From NCBI RefSeq assembly GCF_030052815.1, contig NC_079498.1:71162992-71226991 (forward strand): a stretch of DNA of 64,000 nt, written 5' to 3'. This stretch comes from Hevea brasiliensis. Lineage: Eukaryota > Streptophyta > Magnoliopsida > Malpighiales > Euphorbiaceae. Positions 11,345 through 22,088 of this stretch are shown piece by piece. Below the pieces are notes generated by a model. That model saw only the letters and a program-made list of their open reading frames with translations, was not told where the DNA came from and did not search any database. The position numbers and the translations under genes were made by a program. The stretch's first letter is position 1. Each line of letters begins with the position of its first letter.

Positions 11345-11805
11345 GGTTTGGTTTGTAATTAGATTGCAAAGTCCCTAGCATGGCTTGAAACCAAATCTAG
11401 GTTATTGGATGTATAATATAAGTTAAATTTATTTTTAAAGTGTTTAAATATGAATTTAATTAATGAGAAATTAGTTAATAAAGATTAAATAATAATTTAT
11501 ATTTGATATAAATTGATTAGAAGAAGAGAAATAATTATTTTGGATTGAGAACTCAAAATTAAGATACAGGGTATTTTGGTCATTTCACAGAGTGACATGT
11601 GGCACCATGAGATGGTGACACATGGCACCATGAGATGGTGACACATGGTACCATACATAAGCTTGCCAAATGTCTTTTAATCATGTAAGTGATCAAAATC
11701 AAGATTAAATATAGGTTTCACACTTGGCACAATGTGATTGGGTCAATTAAACCTAGAGCTAATCAGAAGGTGACATGTGGCAAGGGTTTTAAGTGGTGAC
11801 CTAGC

Positions 11806-11813
11806 TATATAAG
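11806..11813 (+). promoter_or_regulatory. TATA box of Copia-1 5' LTR promoter
   Basis: TATATAAG within CTAGCTATATAAGTG, conserved at 19131-19138 and 31409-31416 but mutated in the Copia-2 3' LTR (GCTATGTTAG, near 38055). Transcription would start roughly 30 bases downstream. Confidence 0.6.
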
Positions 11814-12384
11814 TGTAAGGATGAAAGAACAAACACACAATCTGCTCATTCTCAAAAGGTGCCACCACCCTTGGCTGCTCTCCCTTCTCTTCTTCTTCAT
11901 CTCTTATCATTTTAAAGAGATTAGCAAATAATCTCTTGAATTAAAAAATACTAGAAATTATTTCTAGTGTCCTGTTTATATCTGTCATCTCTCAAAAGGC
12001 AAAACTTGATTTTCTAATTCTTAGAAAAAGCTTTAGAAGCTGTTCAAGGGCTTCCATAAGTGATCTTGGTGCAGACAAGCTAGAGGGACAACATCTAGTG
12101 CCCTAAAGATGCATCCCAAAGGTGCCGAACACACTGCAGTGCATCAAGAGGTTAGTGCACTTGTTCTTGATCTAATCTAGGGTTTTTAAAATTAATCTGA
12201 TTAATTCTAAAATCTTAAATGGTAAATTTAGATCCAAAAATATATTAAAAGAGTTTTAATATGCTGTTTATTATTGAAATCAAATAGATAAAAAATAAAT
12301 CTTGCATGATGCATGTGACCCTAGGTGAAAATTTTTTGAATTCAATGATATAAACTTATGTTTTTCATACTTCCGCTCTTTAAA

Positions 12385-12398
12385 TTAGTATCAGAGCC
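12385..12398 (+). other. Primer-binding site of Copia-1 (mutated)
   Basis: TTAGTATCAGAGCC is the initiator-Met primer site with one change (the third base of TGGTATC is altered); Copia-2 keeps the perfect form. Confidence 0.8.
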
Positions 12399-12660
12399 AC
12401 TATATTTGCCATTTAGATTGTTGATTATACGATTTAATTGTGTGGTATGATCATGAGATGATAGATCCATTGCTGGTTACAAAGAAAGGTGGCGGCTTAG
12501 TGATGAACACCATTGTGTGCGCAAGGTTTGTTCATCCCTTATGGTGTGCATGGTTTTAGGCAATATTTGCGCAATTGTTGTATGATCTAATGCTCATAAT
12601 TATGTCCATTTTATGTTTAATTAAATTGTTTAATTAGAGTTTTAAATCATACAATTAAAT

Positions 12661-13010
12661 TTTGATTCAAATCTAAATTTTAAAAATTGTTTGAATGTGA
12701 TTCAAATCTGAATTTTTAAAGTTGTTTGAATGTGATTCATATCTGAATTTTTAAAGTTGTTTGAATGTGATTCAAATCAGAATTTTAAAAATTGTTTAAA
12801 TGAGATCCAAATCTAAATTTTTAAAGTTGTTTGAATGTAATTCAAATTTGAATTTTAAAAGTTGTTTGGATGTGATTCAAATCTGAATTTTTAAAGTTGT
12901 TTCAATGTGATTCAAATCTAAATTTTTTGAATTTGTTTGAATGTGATTCAAATCTAAATTTTTAAATATGTTTGAATCATATTTAAATTTGGATTTTTAA
13001 GTTGAATATG
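12661..13010 (+). repeat. Leader tandem array, ~35-bp units with hairpins (Copia-1)
   Basis: About nine or ten units of roughly 35 bp, each containing TTTGAAT-GTG-ATTCAAA, a perfect 7-bp stem with a 3-base loop, followed by an A/T-rich spacer ending near TTTTTAAAGTTG. Single units vary in the loop and spacer more than in the stem. Confidence 0.85.
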
Positions 13011-13768
13011 AGATATTCAATTTAATTTAAGTATGTATGTTTTATTTAGTTCTTAAATAGTGATATGCATGATGGATGATCATGGACTATAAAAGACCAA
13101 TGTGATTGAATTTATTTCTTTTATGTTTCTTTGAGTTGTAATTTAAATTAATTTATTTTAATTTATTTTTGGGCATGTATTATTAAGGTTGTAATAATTT
13201 TTTGGTTGTAATTTCATTTATTTAGTTCTTATAAATTCACCTCAGTATGCCAAGAATTACTATGTAATTGGATTGTAAAAAGATCAAGGAGGTCAAGAGC
13301 ATTGGTGGGACCAGTGAGAGGAATTCAAGATCAAGTATTGATTATGTACTCCTTCAGCAACTCTTATAATATGAATGAATGAAATGCACCTAGGAATGCC
13401 CTGATTCAATTCTTGGTGGATCAAAATTGAATCCCTTAGAAAGTCCATGATCATACCATATTTACTGTTTATCCATGAATGCATGAGATGTATGGGAATG
13501 TATGCAAGTATATGATATATGCATGCTAAATGGATAATGTGCAGAGTGAGACCTTAATAGTAATTAGGATGACCATAAAATCTTCCAAAGAAATGATTAA
13601 GTTGGAAATGCTATAATTAAAGTAATTATACATGGGCCCTCCATTGGGGCAATTATTTTAAGAAATTTTAAATAGTTGCATATGATGCAATTAATTTAAG
13701 AGATATTCTTGAGAATAATTATTAAGCATGAGATGTTGTGAATATGTAAATGGTTTGGTGGCCAATAT

Positions 13769-13980
13769 TGGATGTACCTGAGGACATTAAAATTATTTGC
13801 ATAATTACTGGCTCAATGGGATCAACTTAACTAATACAAGATAAGTCAATAATGGATGTACCTAAGATTTTAAGCATTAGGGGCTAGGTAAAGGATTGAA
13901 CCTCACATGAGATGTGATGAGCAAGGAGTTGCTTACTTATAGTTTATTGTAATTCCAATAATGGATGTACCTGAGGATGA
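13769..13980 (+). repeat. Three spaced GGATGTACCTGAGG repeats (Copia-1 leader)
   Basis: Copies at about 13769, 13854 and 13963, separated by unrelated sequence. All three are kept in Copia-2 (33348, 33432, 33541) with only small changes. Confidence 0.75.
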
Positions 13981-14174
13981 TCAATAGAATTATAAGAATT
14001 CAATCACCCACTATAAATCCATCCAACTAGGATTTCCGTTTTCTACTTTGGAAGTGTAGGATTTGCTAAGTTGATAGGAGGACTAATTTGATTAAAAGAC
14101 CATAATCATTTTGGTTAATTAGATACATTTACTAATTAATCTGATTATTTTCTACAATTAATTTTTTGATAATA

Positions 14175-14693
14175 ATGAGCACAGAACAACCATCACCATC
14201 CAATATCCTTGTAAGTATACTTGATCGCAATAGGTTGACAAGATCTCATCTGTCTAATTGGCTAAGAAATTTGAAACTTGTCCTAAACCTTGAACATATA
14301 GGATATGTTCTAGACTCAAATGTTCCTGGTCCCTTACCTCCAGAGGCCACTCAAGAGGAACATGAAATTTTGGACAAGTGGAAGGAGCATGATATGAGAG
14401 CCAAGTGTTATCTGCTTGCTTCTATGAGTAATGAGTTACAGAAGCAGCATGAGAACATGCATAGCGTGAGTGAGATCCTCCTTCACCTACAAGAGTTCTA
14501 TGGTGAGCACAGTAGGAATGCTAGGTATGAGATATCTAGACAGCTATTCTGCATAAGGATGTCAAAGGGACAGAATGTTGGGGATCAAGTCCACAAGATG
14601 ATTCAGCTAATTGAGCAGCTGGAACATCTTGACTTTAACATGGATTTCCAACTACAAATGGATTTGATCTTTCAGTTCCTTCCTGAGTCATGA
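14175..14693 (+). pseudogene. gag: Copia-1 gag (UBN2/copia-type capsid), truncated
   Basis: It starts at the ATG at 14175 (MSTEQPSPSNILVS). The segment LSNWLRNLKLVLNLEHIGYVLD is typical of the N-terminal copia gag (DUF4219/UBN2-type) and is followed by EHDMRAKCYLLASMSNELQ, YEISRQLFCIRMSKGQNV and VHKMIQLIEQLE. It ends at TGA 14691 after a short deletion relative to Copia-2, so the join to the nucleocapsid is out of frame. The product would be capsid-like only. Confidence 0.87.
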
Positions 14694-14786
14694 CTAAACA
14701 GGAATGCATCTTGGCTGGTTTACTCAACATGCTGGTTATTGCCCAAAAGAATATGCCAGGTAATAAAGGAAAAGAGATAAATTTGA

Positions 14787-15308
14787 TTGCATCTTCTTCT
14801 ACTGGAAAGTCCAACAAGAAGAAGGGCAATTAGAAAAAGAAACCTCAAGTTCCAAGATCTTCTAAAAAGATGGCCAAACAAAAAAACAAAGGTCAAAGCT
14901 GACAAAGGCAAAGGAAAGTGTTTCCACTACCAGCAGAATGGGCACTGGAAAAGGAATTGCCCAGAGTATAGCATTCTAAAAGAATGCAATGCCATGATGA
15001 AAATCAACTCAAGTTCAAAATATATTTGGCACTTAAGGTTAGGTCGTGTTGCAGAAGATAGGATTGCAAGGCTGGGGAAAATAAGGATTTTATCCTCATT
15101 GGGTTTTGGACCTACTCCAACCTGTGAATTCTGCCTTCAGGGCAAAATGACTAGATCACACTTTGTTGAACAAGGACTAAGAGCTGAAAATTTTTTAGAA
15201 CTAATACATAATAATGTACATGGCCCATTTAGAGAAATGACTAGAGGCAATTTTCATTATTTGTTACCTTTACTGATGAAAAATCAAGGTTTAAGTATTT
15301 GTATTTGA
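14787..15308 (+). pseudogene. Copia-1 nucleocapsid remnant fused to GAG-pre-integrase
   Basis: The open frame reads a basic stretch, then a degenerate zinc knuckle CFHYQQNGHWKRNC in which the second Cys is Tyr. It passes almost directly into the GAG-pre-integrase domain (IWHLRLGRVAEDRIARL...TCEFCLQGKMTRS). The protease, which should lie between them, is missing: the text jumps from CPEYSILKE to ECNAMMKINSSSK. Copia-2 retains part of the intervening sequence, so this is a deletion. The frame is lost near 15265 by a 1-base deletion at the start of the integrase core. Confidence 0.85.
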
Positions 15309-16126
15309 TGAAATACAAACATGAATCCTTTGAAAAGTTTAAAGAATTTAAATCTGAAGTAGAAAATCAACAGGAAAAAGTATTAAAGCTCTTCGATCAG
15401 ATCGTGGAGGTAAATACTTGAGTACTAAATTTAATGAATACTTAAGAGGGCATGGCATTGTTTCCCAGCTGACTCCTCCAGGAACACCACAGCTGAATGG
15501 TGCATCTGAAAGGAGAGATCATACCCTATTGGATATGGTACGTAGTATAATGAGATATACTGATATGCCAACCTCCTTTTAGGGATTAACATTAGAATTA
15601 GCTTTGCATATTCTGAATACGATTCCATCAAAATCAATATCTTCCACACCTTATGCGATATGGCATGGAAGAAAACCAAGTCTTAAGCATGTTAATATTT
15701 GGGGTTGTCCAGATTATATCAAAAAGCTGAACACTGATAAATTGGAAACCAGATCAGAATAGGGTTGATTTATTGGATATCCAAAAGATAGCTTTGGATA
15801 TTATTTTATTTGCCTACATCACAAAAGGTTGTGATAAGTAGAGATGCCACATTTCTTTAATAATTGTTTGTTCAAGAAAGAGGCAAAGGAAGGCAAATAG
15901 AGTTAAAATTGGAGAATTCTGACCAACCAACAAATCAGATGGATATAGATCCATTTAGTCAACCTACACCTATTAATGAAATATCTACAGTTGTTCCTCG
16001 TAGATCAACCAGGGTATCTCACCCATCAGTGAGATATGATTTCCTTTATGAAGAAGAACAAGAGTTGTTTACTCATGAAGAAATAGATCATGAGATGATC
16101 CACTTACCTATGAAGAAGCTATATTA
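15309..16126 (+). pseudogene. Copia-1 integrase core and C-terminal region
   Basis: Translating across frames shows EVENQ, ALRSDRGGKYLSTKF (second catalytic Asp), GIVSQLTPPGTPQLNGASERR (catalytic Glu), PSKSISSTPYAIWHGRKPSLK and the copia C-terminal VPRRSTRVSHPSVRYDF region (15864-16126). A TGG-to-TAG stop lies near 15580 and further stops follow near 15760, then a frameshift before the final open segment. Copia-2 has the same region in better order at 35145-36123. Confidence 0.85.
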
Positions 16127-17570
16127 GATATAGACTCTTCAAAATGGATTGATGCTATGAAATTCGAGATTGATTCCATATATAAGAATCAAGTTTGGGA
16201 TCTTGTTGACCCACCTAAAGGTATTGTATCTATAGGGAATAAATGGGTTTTCAAGAAGAAAATTGGTTCTGATGGAAAGGTAGAGACCTATAAGGCAAGG
16301 CTAGTAGCAAAAGGGTTTCGCCAAAGGCAAGGAATTAACTATAAGGAGACTTTCTCGCCTGTTGCCATGCTTAAATCAATTAGGATTCTATTAGTAATAG
16401 TTGCATACTATGATTATGAGATTTGGCAGATGAATGTCAAAACAGCTTTTCTCAATAGATACATTGAAGAAAATATTTTCATGGAACAACCTTGGGGTTT
16501 TGAATCCCAAGATGGTTCTAAAGTGTGTAAGCTAAAGCGATCCATTTATGGGTTAAAACAACCTTCGAGGAGTTGGAACATCCGTTATGATGAAGCCATT
16601 AAGTCATTTAGTTTTTATCAAAAATGAGGATGAGCCATGTGTATGTAAGAAGGTTAGTGATAGTGCTATCACTTTTCTTATCTTATATGTGGATAATATT
16701 CTGTTGATAGGCAATGACACAAGTATGTTGACTACTATAAAGGTATGATTGTCAAATACACTCTCCATGAAAGACTTAGGGGAGGCAACCTACATTCTTG
16801 GGATACGCATCTATAGAGATAGAGCGAAAAGAATAATTGGTTTAGCCTAAAGTATATACTTGGAAAAGGTGTTAAAGAGGTTTAACATGATTGATTCCAA
16901 GAGAGTATTGTTACCAGTGAGACATGGTATCCACCTTTCTAAAGAGATGTCTCCAAAGACACCTGAAGAAAGAGATAAAATGGCCAGGATTCCATATGTT
17001 TCAGCTATTGGAAGTGTAATGTACACAATGTTGTGTATTAGGCCGGATATCGCATATGCTGTTAGTTTGACTATCAGGTATCAATCCAATCCAGGTTTGG
17101 AACACTGGATAGCTGTCAAGAATATCCTTAAGTACTTGAGAAGAACTAAGGATTTATTCTTAATAAATGGAGGTTGTGACTTGCAATTGGATGGTTATAC
17201 TGATTCTGATTTCCAATCAGATATTGATGATAGAAAGTCTACCTCTATGTTTGTGTTCATTTGTAATGTAGGTGCAGTCAGTTGGAAGAGTTCCAAAAGA
17301 GTAAGACTGCAGATTCCACTACAGAGGCTGAGTATATTACTGCATCAGATGCTGTAAAAGATGCTGTTTTGGATAAGGAACCCCTGTCTCACCTGAAATC
17401 CAAACACATAGAAAAGCGCTACCACATTATCAGAGAAACAGTTGGGCAAAGTGATATAGCCATGTAGAAAATAGCATCAGCTAAAAATCTAATTGATCCA
17501 TTCACTAAGCTTTTGTCACAAGCATAGTTAGACCGTCATCTTGAGAAGATGAGTCTAAGGTATTGTAATG
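16127..17570 (+). pseudogene. Copia-1 reverse transcriptase and RNase H
   Basis: RT runs from WIDAMKFEIDSIYKNQVWDLVDPP through [45 protein letters not shown] and KLKRSIYGLKQPSRSW. The catalytic box reads YVDN (16686-16697) instead of YVDD: the second Asp codon GAT became AAT, which should abolish polymerization. A frameshift follows at about 16617. The RNase H part (DGYTDSDFQSD, TTEAEYITASDA) continues in two frames and lacks a block of about 30 residues that Copia-2 has. The tail ends near 17570. Confidence 0.88.
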
Positions 17571-17585
17571 AATGGTTCTAGTGCT

Positions 17586-17594
17586 AGTGGGAGA
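17586..17594 (+). other. Polypurine tract of Copia-1
   Basis: AGTGGGAGA lies immediately before the 3' LTR start (TGATAATAG at 17596), the expected place and composition for the plus-strand primer. Confidence 0.7.
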
Positions 17595-17595
17595 T

Positions 17596-19707
17596 TGATA
17601 ATAGTATGCCCTAGAGCATATCATTTAATATGTATCTTGTACATGTTTTATTAGTAAAAGGCATTTTCACTTTTCCGTTTACATAATATATTTATGTGTA
17701 ATAGAAAAGGTCCATTGATATTTTGTTAGAAATTCTATTCTTAAGTTGTTAAAAATATGAGTGATAGTATTTCTAGCACAAAGTATCATAAATAGGTTCA
17801 TAATTAAGGATACTTCACAATAAGGACATGACTTATCCACTAAGATTGTATTCATGTTTGTTCCCAAGTTATTTATATGAGATATAAATAAGATGGAATG
17901 GTGAGTCTCATGCCATATAACAAACATGATAGGCACATATACATAATAAGTAGGCCGAACCAGTGACATTGATGACAAGCACATGGAGTTTACTCTTGTA
18001 AATGCATTGTCATAAATCATATCAGTGCATATAATATTTAGACTTGAGATAGCACAGTTATCTTGTATATAGGTGGTTTGAGTTTGATACTGCTTTCATA
18101 CTTGTAATGTGTATGGGTATATGGGCATGTATTGGCTCCTACTAGTTATATATGGAGGTAGGTGTTGATCAATATGAAATCTATTCCTCTAAGTAAATAG
18201 GGATAAAATCCTATGTTCATTTAATTGTTCTTGATATTTCAAGTTCCTGGCCAGGACAGATAGATTTAATCAAAAAAGAGTTTCTGATAAGAAAATCTTT
18301 TTAATCAAGAACTAGAATTAAAAGAGAACATAACATTCATAGCAAATGGGGTTTGAAATAAACCATGACTCCAACTCAAATTGGGATTTTATAACAGAGA
18401 GATTCTAGTGCATGGTAACATATGATTATAGGTTCATTTAAGGTAAACCTTATTACTAATTGGGTGGCCATGACATACTATGCTAGGTGTTAACCATAGT
18501 CTATGAGGTGCATAAAATGATTTAGAGAAATCATTTATGGTAAGAAAGAGTTCTGATGATATTAAGAGTTGATATCATGTCTCATTGCCAATTAGTGATG
18601 AGCCTAGTAAGTCACACACATACACAAGTAATCACCAAATTAAATATGATTTAATTAATTAATTAAAGAGTTTAATTGATTAATTAAATAGGTTTGGTTT
18701 GCAATTAGATTGCAAAGTCCCTAGCATGGCTTGAAACCAAATCTAGGTTATTGGATGTATAGTATAAGTTAAATTTATATTCAAAGTGTTTATATATGAA
18801 TTTAATTAATGAGAAATTAATTAATAAAGATTAATTAATTAATTTATATTTGATATAAATTGATTAGAATAAGAAAAATAATTATTTTGGGTTGAGAACT
18901 CAAAATTAAGACACAGGGGTATTTTGTCATTTTACAGGGTGACATGTGGCACCATGAGATGGTGACACATGGCACTACACATAAGCTTGCCAAATGTCTT
19001 TTAATCATGTAAGATAATTAAAGTCAAGATTAAATATAGGTTTGACACTTAGCACAATGTGATTGGGTCAATTAAACCTAGAGCCAATCAGAGGGTGACA
19101 TGTGGCAAGAGTTTTAAGTGGTGACCTAGCTATATAAGTGTAAGGATGAAAGAACAAACACACAATCTGCTCATTCTCAAAAGGTGCCGCCACCCTTGGC
19201 TCCTCTCCCTTCTCTGCTTCTTCATCTCTCATCATTTTAAATAAATTAGCAAACAATCTCTTGAATTAAAAAATACTAGAAATTGTTTCTAGTGTCCTGT
19301 TTACATCTGTAATCTCTCAAAAGGCAAAACTTGATTTTTTAATTCATAGAAAAAGCTTTAGAAGCTATTCAAGGGCTTTCATAGGTGATCTTGGTGTGGA
19401 CAAGCTAGAAGGACAACATCTGGTGTCCTAAAGACGCATCCCAAAAGTGCCAAACACATTGCAGTGCATCAAGAGGTTAGTGCACTTGTTCTTGATTTCA
19501 TCCAGGGTTCTTGAAATTAATCTGATTAATTCAAAAATCTTAAATGGCAAATGTAGATCCAAAAACATATTAAAAGAGTTTTAATATGCTGTTTATCATT
19601 GAATCAAATAGATAAAAAATAAATCTTGCATGATGCATGTGACCCTAGGTGAAAAATTTTTGAATTCAATGATATAAACTTATGTTTTTCTTGCTTCCGC
19701 TACTTCA
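17596..19707 (+). repeat. Copia-1 3' LTR (complete, 2.1 kb)
   Basis: It starts TGATAATAGTATGCCC and ends CCGCTACTTCA. It matches the 5' LTR of Copia-2 (29872-31981) over its full length and the Copia-1 5' LTR from 18592 on. The TATA box is at 19131-19138. No gene; short open frames inside are chance. Confidence 0.92.
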
Positions 19708-21650
19708 ATGCTGATTTTGGGCTCCCTCAAACTATTGCTGTTCCTCCAGGAGCAGGCAGCTTCATACACAGCCTTTGTTTGCTAATTACTATGCCATTAT
19801 CATTTAAGATCGGTCGATCAAGGATAATGTTGTATGACAAGGGCATATCGACCACTGCAAACTCTATGTAAATTTCCCTCTTGTATCCTTCGTCGCCCAG
19901 AATTACAGCTTGATTAATGCATGGTTCCGAGCTTGTCTAAGACTTCTCTCATTAGGAGGTTCACCGAATTGCCTATGTTGATTAGCACTCCTCGTACCGT
20001 GTACCTGTTCATTTGCACAAATATAACCAAAGGATCAAAATGTGGATGCTTTATGTCATTATTACTAGGACCTACGATGATTGTCAACTTTCATTTCTAT
20101 CAACAGAGAGGATTGCTTGGACTCCACTATTGCTCGGCTTAGCTGGTCTTTTATTACCTATCTTACCTATGTTTGGCCCGTCAATAATTATATTAATTAC
20201 TCTGATAAGACTTTCATCCTTTTTGGTGATGATATATTTATTTCTCGATGTGGTCGCTCTTCTCTAGTCTTGACTATCCCTTATAAATTTCTTGAGCTGA
20301 CCGTCTCTAATTAGCTATTCTATCTCGTCCTTAAGCTGTTTACATTCGTCAGTGGTGTGTCTATGATCTTCATGAAACCTACAAAATTTATTCCTATCTC
20401 TCTTTCCTATAGTTTTAGGGTTAAGCTTCTTCAACCATTTGATCTGCTCACCATTTTTCTATATCCACATAAGGACGTTAGATCAAGTCTTATTCAAAGG
20501 TGTGTAGTTGTGGAATCTGCCACTGCTGTGCTCTTCTTTCTACTTGAATGATATACTCTCCAATCCGAGCTCTTGTTTTGTCTCTTCTCATTGTTTTTTC
20601 TAAATTTCCTCTCTTCCCTCAGAGCCCATCACTCATCATCCAACCTAATGTACTTTCAGGCCCTCTCCATCAACTGGTAGCAGTTTAATGTTGGATTTTT
20701 TATTAGTGAGTCTAAAAATTTTATGTTTCTCATGCATTTTTTCAAAGCTTCGCATGTTATTTTGTGATTCAAGTTTTCAATTTGTATTGCTTTGGTTTTG
20801 AAGTAGGCGATGTAATCCCTCAAAGATTCACCCTCCTACTGTTTTATTTTATAAGGGTTTGAAAATAGCTTTTTTAGAGGGATGCAGCAGATGAACTTAT
20901 TCTTGAATTCAGTGGTAAGCTGGTGAAAGTTTTGAATCGAGCTAGGCTTGAGGCATTCGTACCATTTTTGTGCTAGCTCAATTAATGTTGTTAGAAATAC
21001 CCAGCACCAGTGGTAGTCATTCATGTTTTAGAGCATCATTATTGTTCTAAAGTTTGCCACAGGGTTTATTGTTCCATCGTATTTATCCAACATAAGCAAT
21101 TAGAACTTTCATAAGAACTGCTTGGCCAAGATTAGCCCGAACAGTGGAGACATCTCCCATCCCAAAGGTTTCCTCCTCCATCTATTTTTGATATCTCTAT
21201 ACTGCTTTTACCAATCCACAATTCACCTTTGGTCATAGTGATTCATCAAACTATTCTTGTTCACTCGTTATGATTTGCTCGATCTTTTTTCCTAAATTAT
21301 TTGTCAACCCAGTGATCTCCTATTTGGTTTCTTTAGTTCTAGTCAGATCTACCTCCATGGAAGGTGTTCTTACAACCTTTCATACTTTTGGAATGGTGTC
21401 CCTAGTGAGGCACTAGTCCCTGATATCAATCCTTTAAGGCAATTTGGGTTTTTATCTCCCAGATGTGTTGGCACACCTACTTTGGTGTCATTCCTTGAAA
21501 TAGGTTTTATTGATCTGGGGTGATAATGTTATGTGGCAGAATCTAAACACTAGATGGGATAGTGGGTGTAGCTAGATTTTAAGTCATTGTTATCACAGGT
21601 GGATCTCCTCCTAGTGAGGGGTTAGTGGAGATGATGCTTTTACTAAGAGT
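19708..21650 (-). pseudogene. gag: Tat-like Gypsy gag and protease remnant
   Basis: Reading the minus strand from high to low coordinates gives YDGTINPVANFRTIMML (near 21060), AQKWYECLKPSSIQNFHQL and FKNKFICCIPLKK (20836-21024), GESLRDYIAYF, then HHRHTTDECKQLKDEIE (near 20330) and, closest to the Copia-1 end, IEFAVVDMPLSYNIILDRPILN (near 19830). These are the order and wording of gag plus protease of Tat/Ogre/Athila-type Gypsy elements. Several frames and many stops are involved, so it is a decayed fragment. It is cut at 19707/19708 by the Copia-1 LTR, and the rest of pol is outside or lost. Confidence 0.72.
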
Positions 21651-21889
21651 CCTAAAATCTACAGCTATTAGGATGATAAAAACCACAACAAAAAATAATT
21701 AGGACCAAGAATAAAAAATTACTAACAGCACAGAAAATGTTAAAAAGAAGAGAAATGATTTCAGGCATAGGTTCTCAGCTAGTGATCTGAGTTTTCCCAC
21801 TGATAGTGCCGTGAGTTCCTGGGGTCTAGTCCCAATGCCATGTAGTAATGCAATAAAGAAAAAGGGGTGAGGTGGGTGGCTTTCTATCA
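21651..21889 (-). other. Tat-like element leader region
   Basis: Between the recognisable gag and the LTR-like part lies sequence with no coding match. In plant Tat elements this place holds a primer site and leader. I could not identify a convincing tRNA complement. Confidence 0.35.
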
Positions 21890-22088
21890 AATCACTCTGA
21901 CGCTTAAGTTAGAGAACTGGATGTGAAAATATAAAGAAGAATTGTAATGAGAATTTGAGAATGAGAATATACATACCTCCTTTCTGGTTACTTGGTTGGT
22001 ATATATAAGCTTTTTAGGAAAATAATCATTGCATCATTAATAGCGAGGATCTCAGTTGATATGTCGAGATTGTTTCCGTCAAATCTAG
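21890..22088 (-). repeat. Tat-like 5' LTR, inner part
   Basis: On the minus strand it contains a TATA-like stretch (22000-22007), then repeated ATTCTCA motifs and a segment reading ACTTAAGCGTCAGAGTG, a wording I associate with Tat-type LTRs. The other half of this LTR appears to be 25494-25715, split by the solo LTR. Confidence 0.45.
22000..22007 (-). promoter_or_regulatory. TATA-like box in Tat-like LTR
   Basis: TATATATA-type run within CTTATATATACCAACC on the minus strand, in the position expected upstream of the gag remnant. Confidence 0.35.

Larger units (their letters stand above)
11238..12383 (+). repeat. Copia-1 5' LTR (3' part)
   Basis: It matches 18592-19707 of the 3' LTR and 30865-31981 of Copia-2. 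Present are a (TTAA)-rich run, a ~23-bp tandem repeat (ACATGTGGCACCATGAGATGG, about 2.5 copies, 11590-11655) and a TATA box. The usual terminal CA is changed to AA at 12382-12383. Confidence 0.9.
12399..14174 (+). other. Copia-1 long untranslated leader
   Basis: About 1.78 kb between primer site and gag with no coding signal, which is long for a Copia element. It holds a tandem hairpin array (12661-13010) and three spaced copies of a GGATGTACCTGAGG motif (13769-13980). The same layout and length occur in Copia-2, so the leader is an inherited part of the family, not random insertion. Confidence 0.8.
11238..19707 (+). mobile_element. Copia-1: Ty1/Copia LTR retrotransposon
   Basis: Order is LTR, primer site, very long leader, gag, zinc knuckle, GAG-pre-integrase, integrase, RT, RNase H, LTR, which is the Copia order (integrase before RT). 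The 3' LTR is full length (17596-19707). The 5' LTR lacks its first ~1 kb because Gypsy-A ends at exactly that point. The protease and parts of gag, integrase and RNase H are deleted, frames are broken and the RT active site is mutated, so the copy is inactive. It is inserted into a minus-strand Tat-like Gypsy. The right flank begins ATGCT; a matching left duplication would lie outside the window. Confidence 0.93.

Noticed and set aside
12661..13010. CRISPR-like repeat array
   Set aside because: Units vary, there are no unique equal-length spacers, no cas genes, and the sequence is a plant Copia leader.
19921..20551. Plus-strand membrane-like small ORFs
   Set aside because: The minus strand of the same stretch reads as Tat-like gag/protease; the plus-strand frames are shadows.
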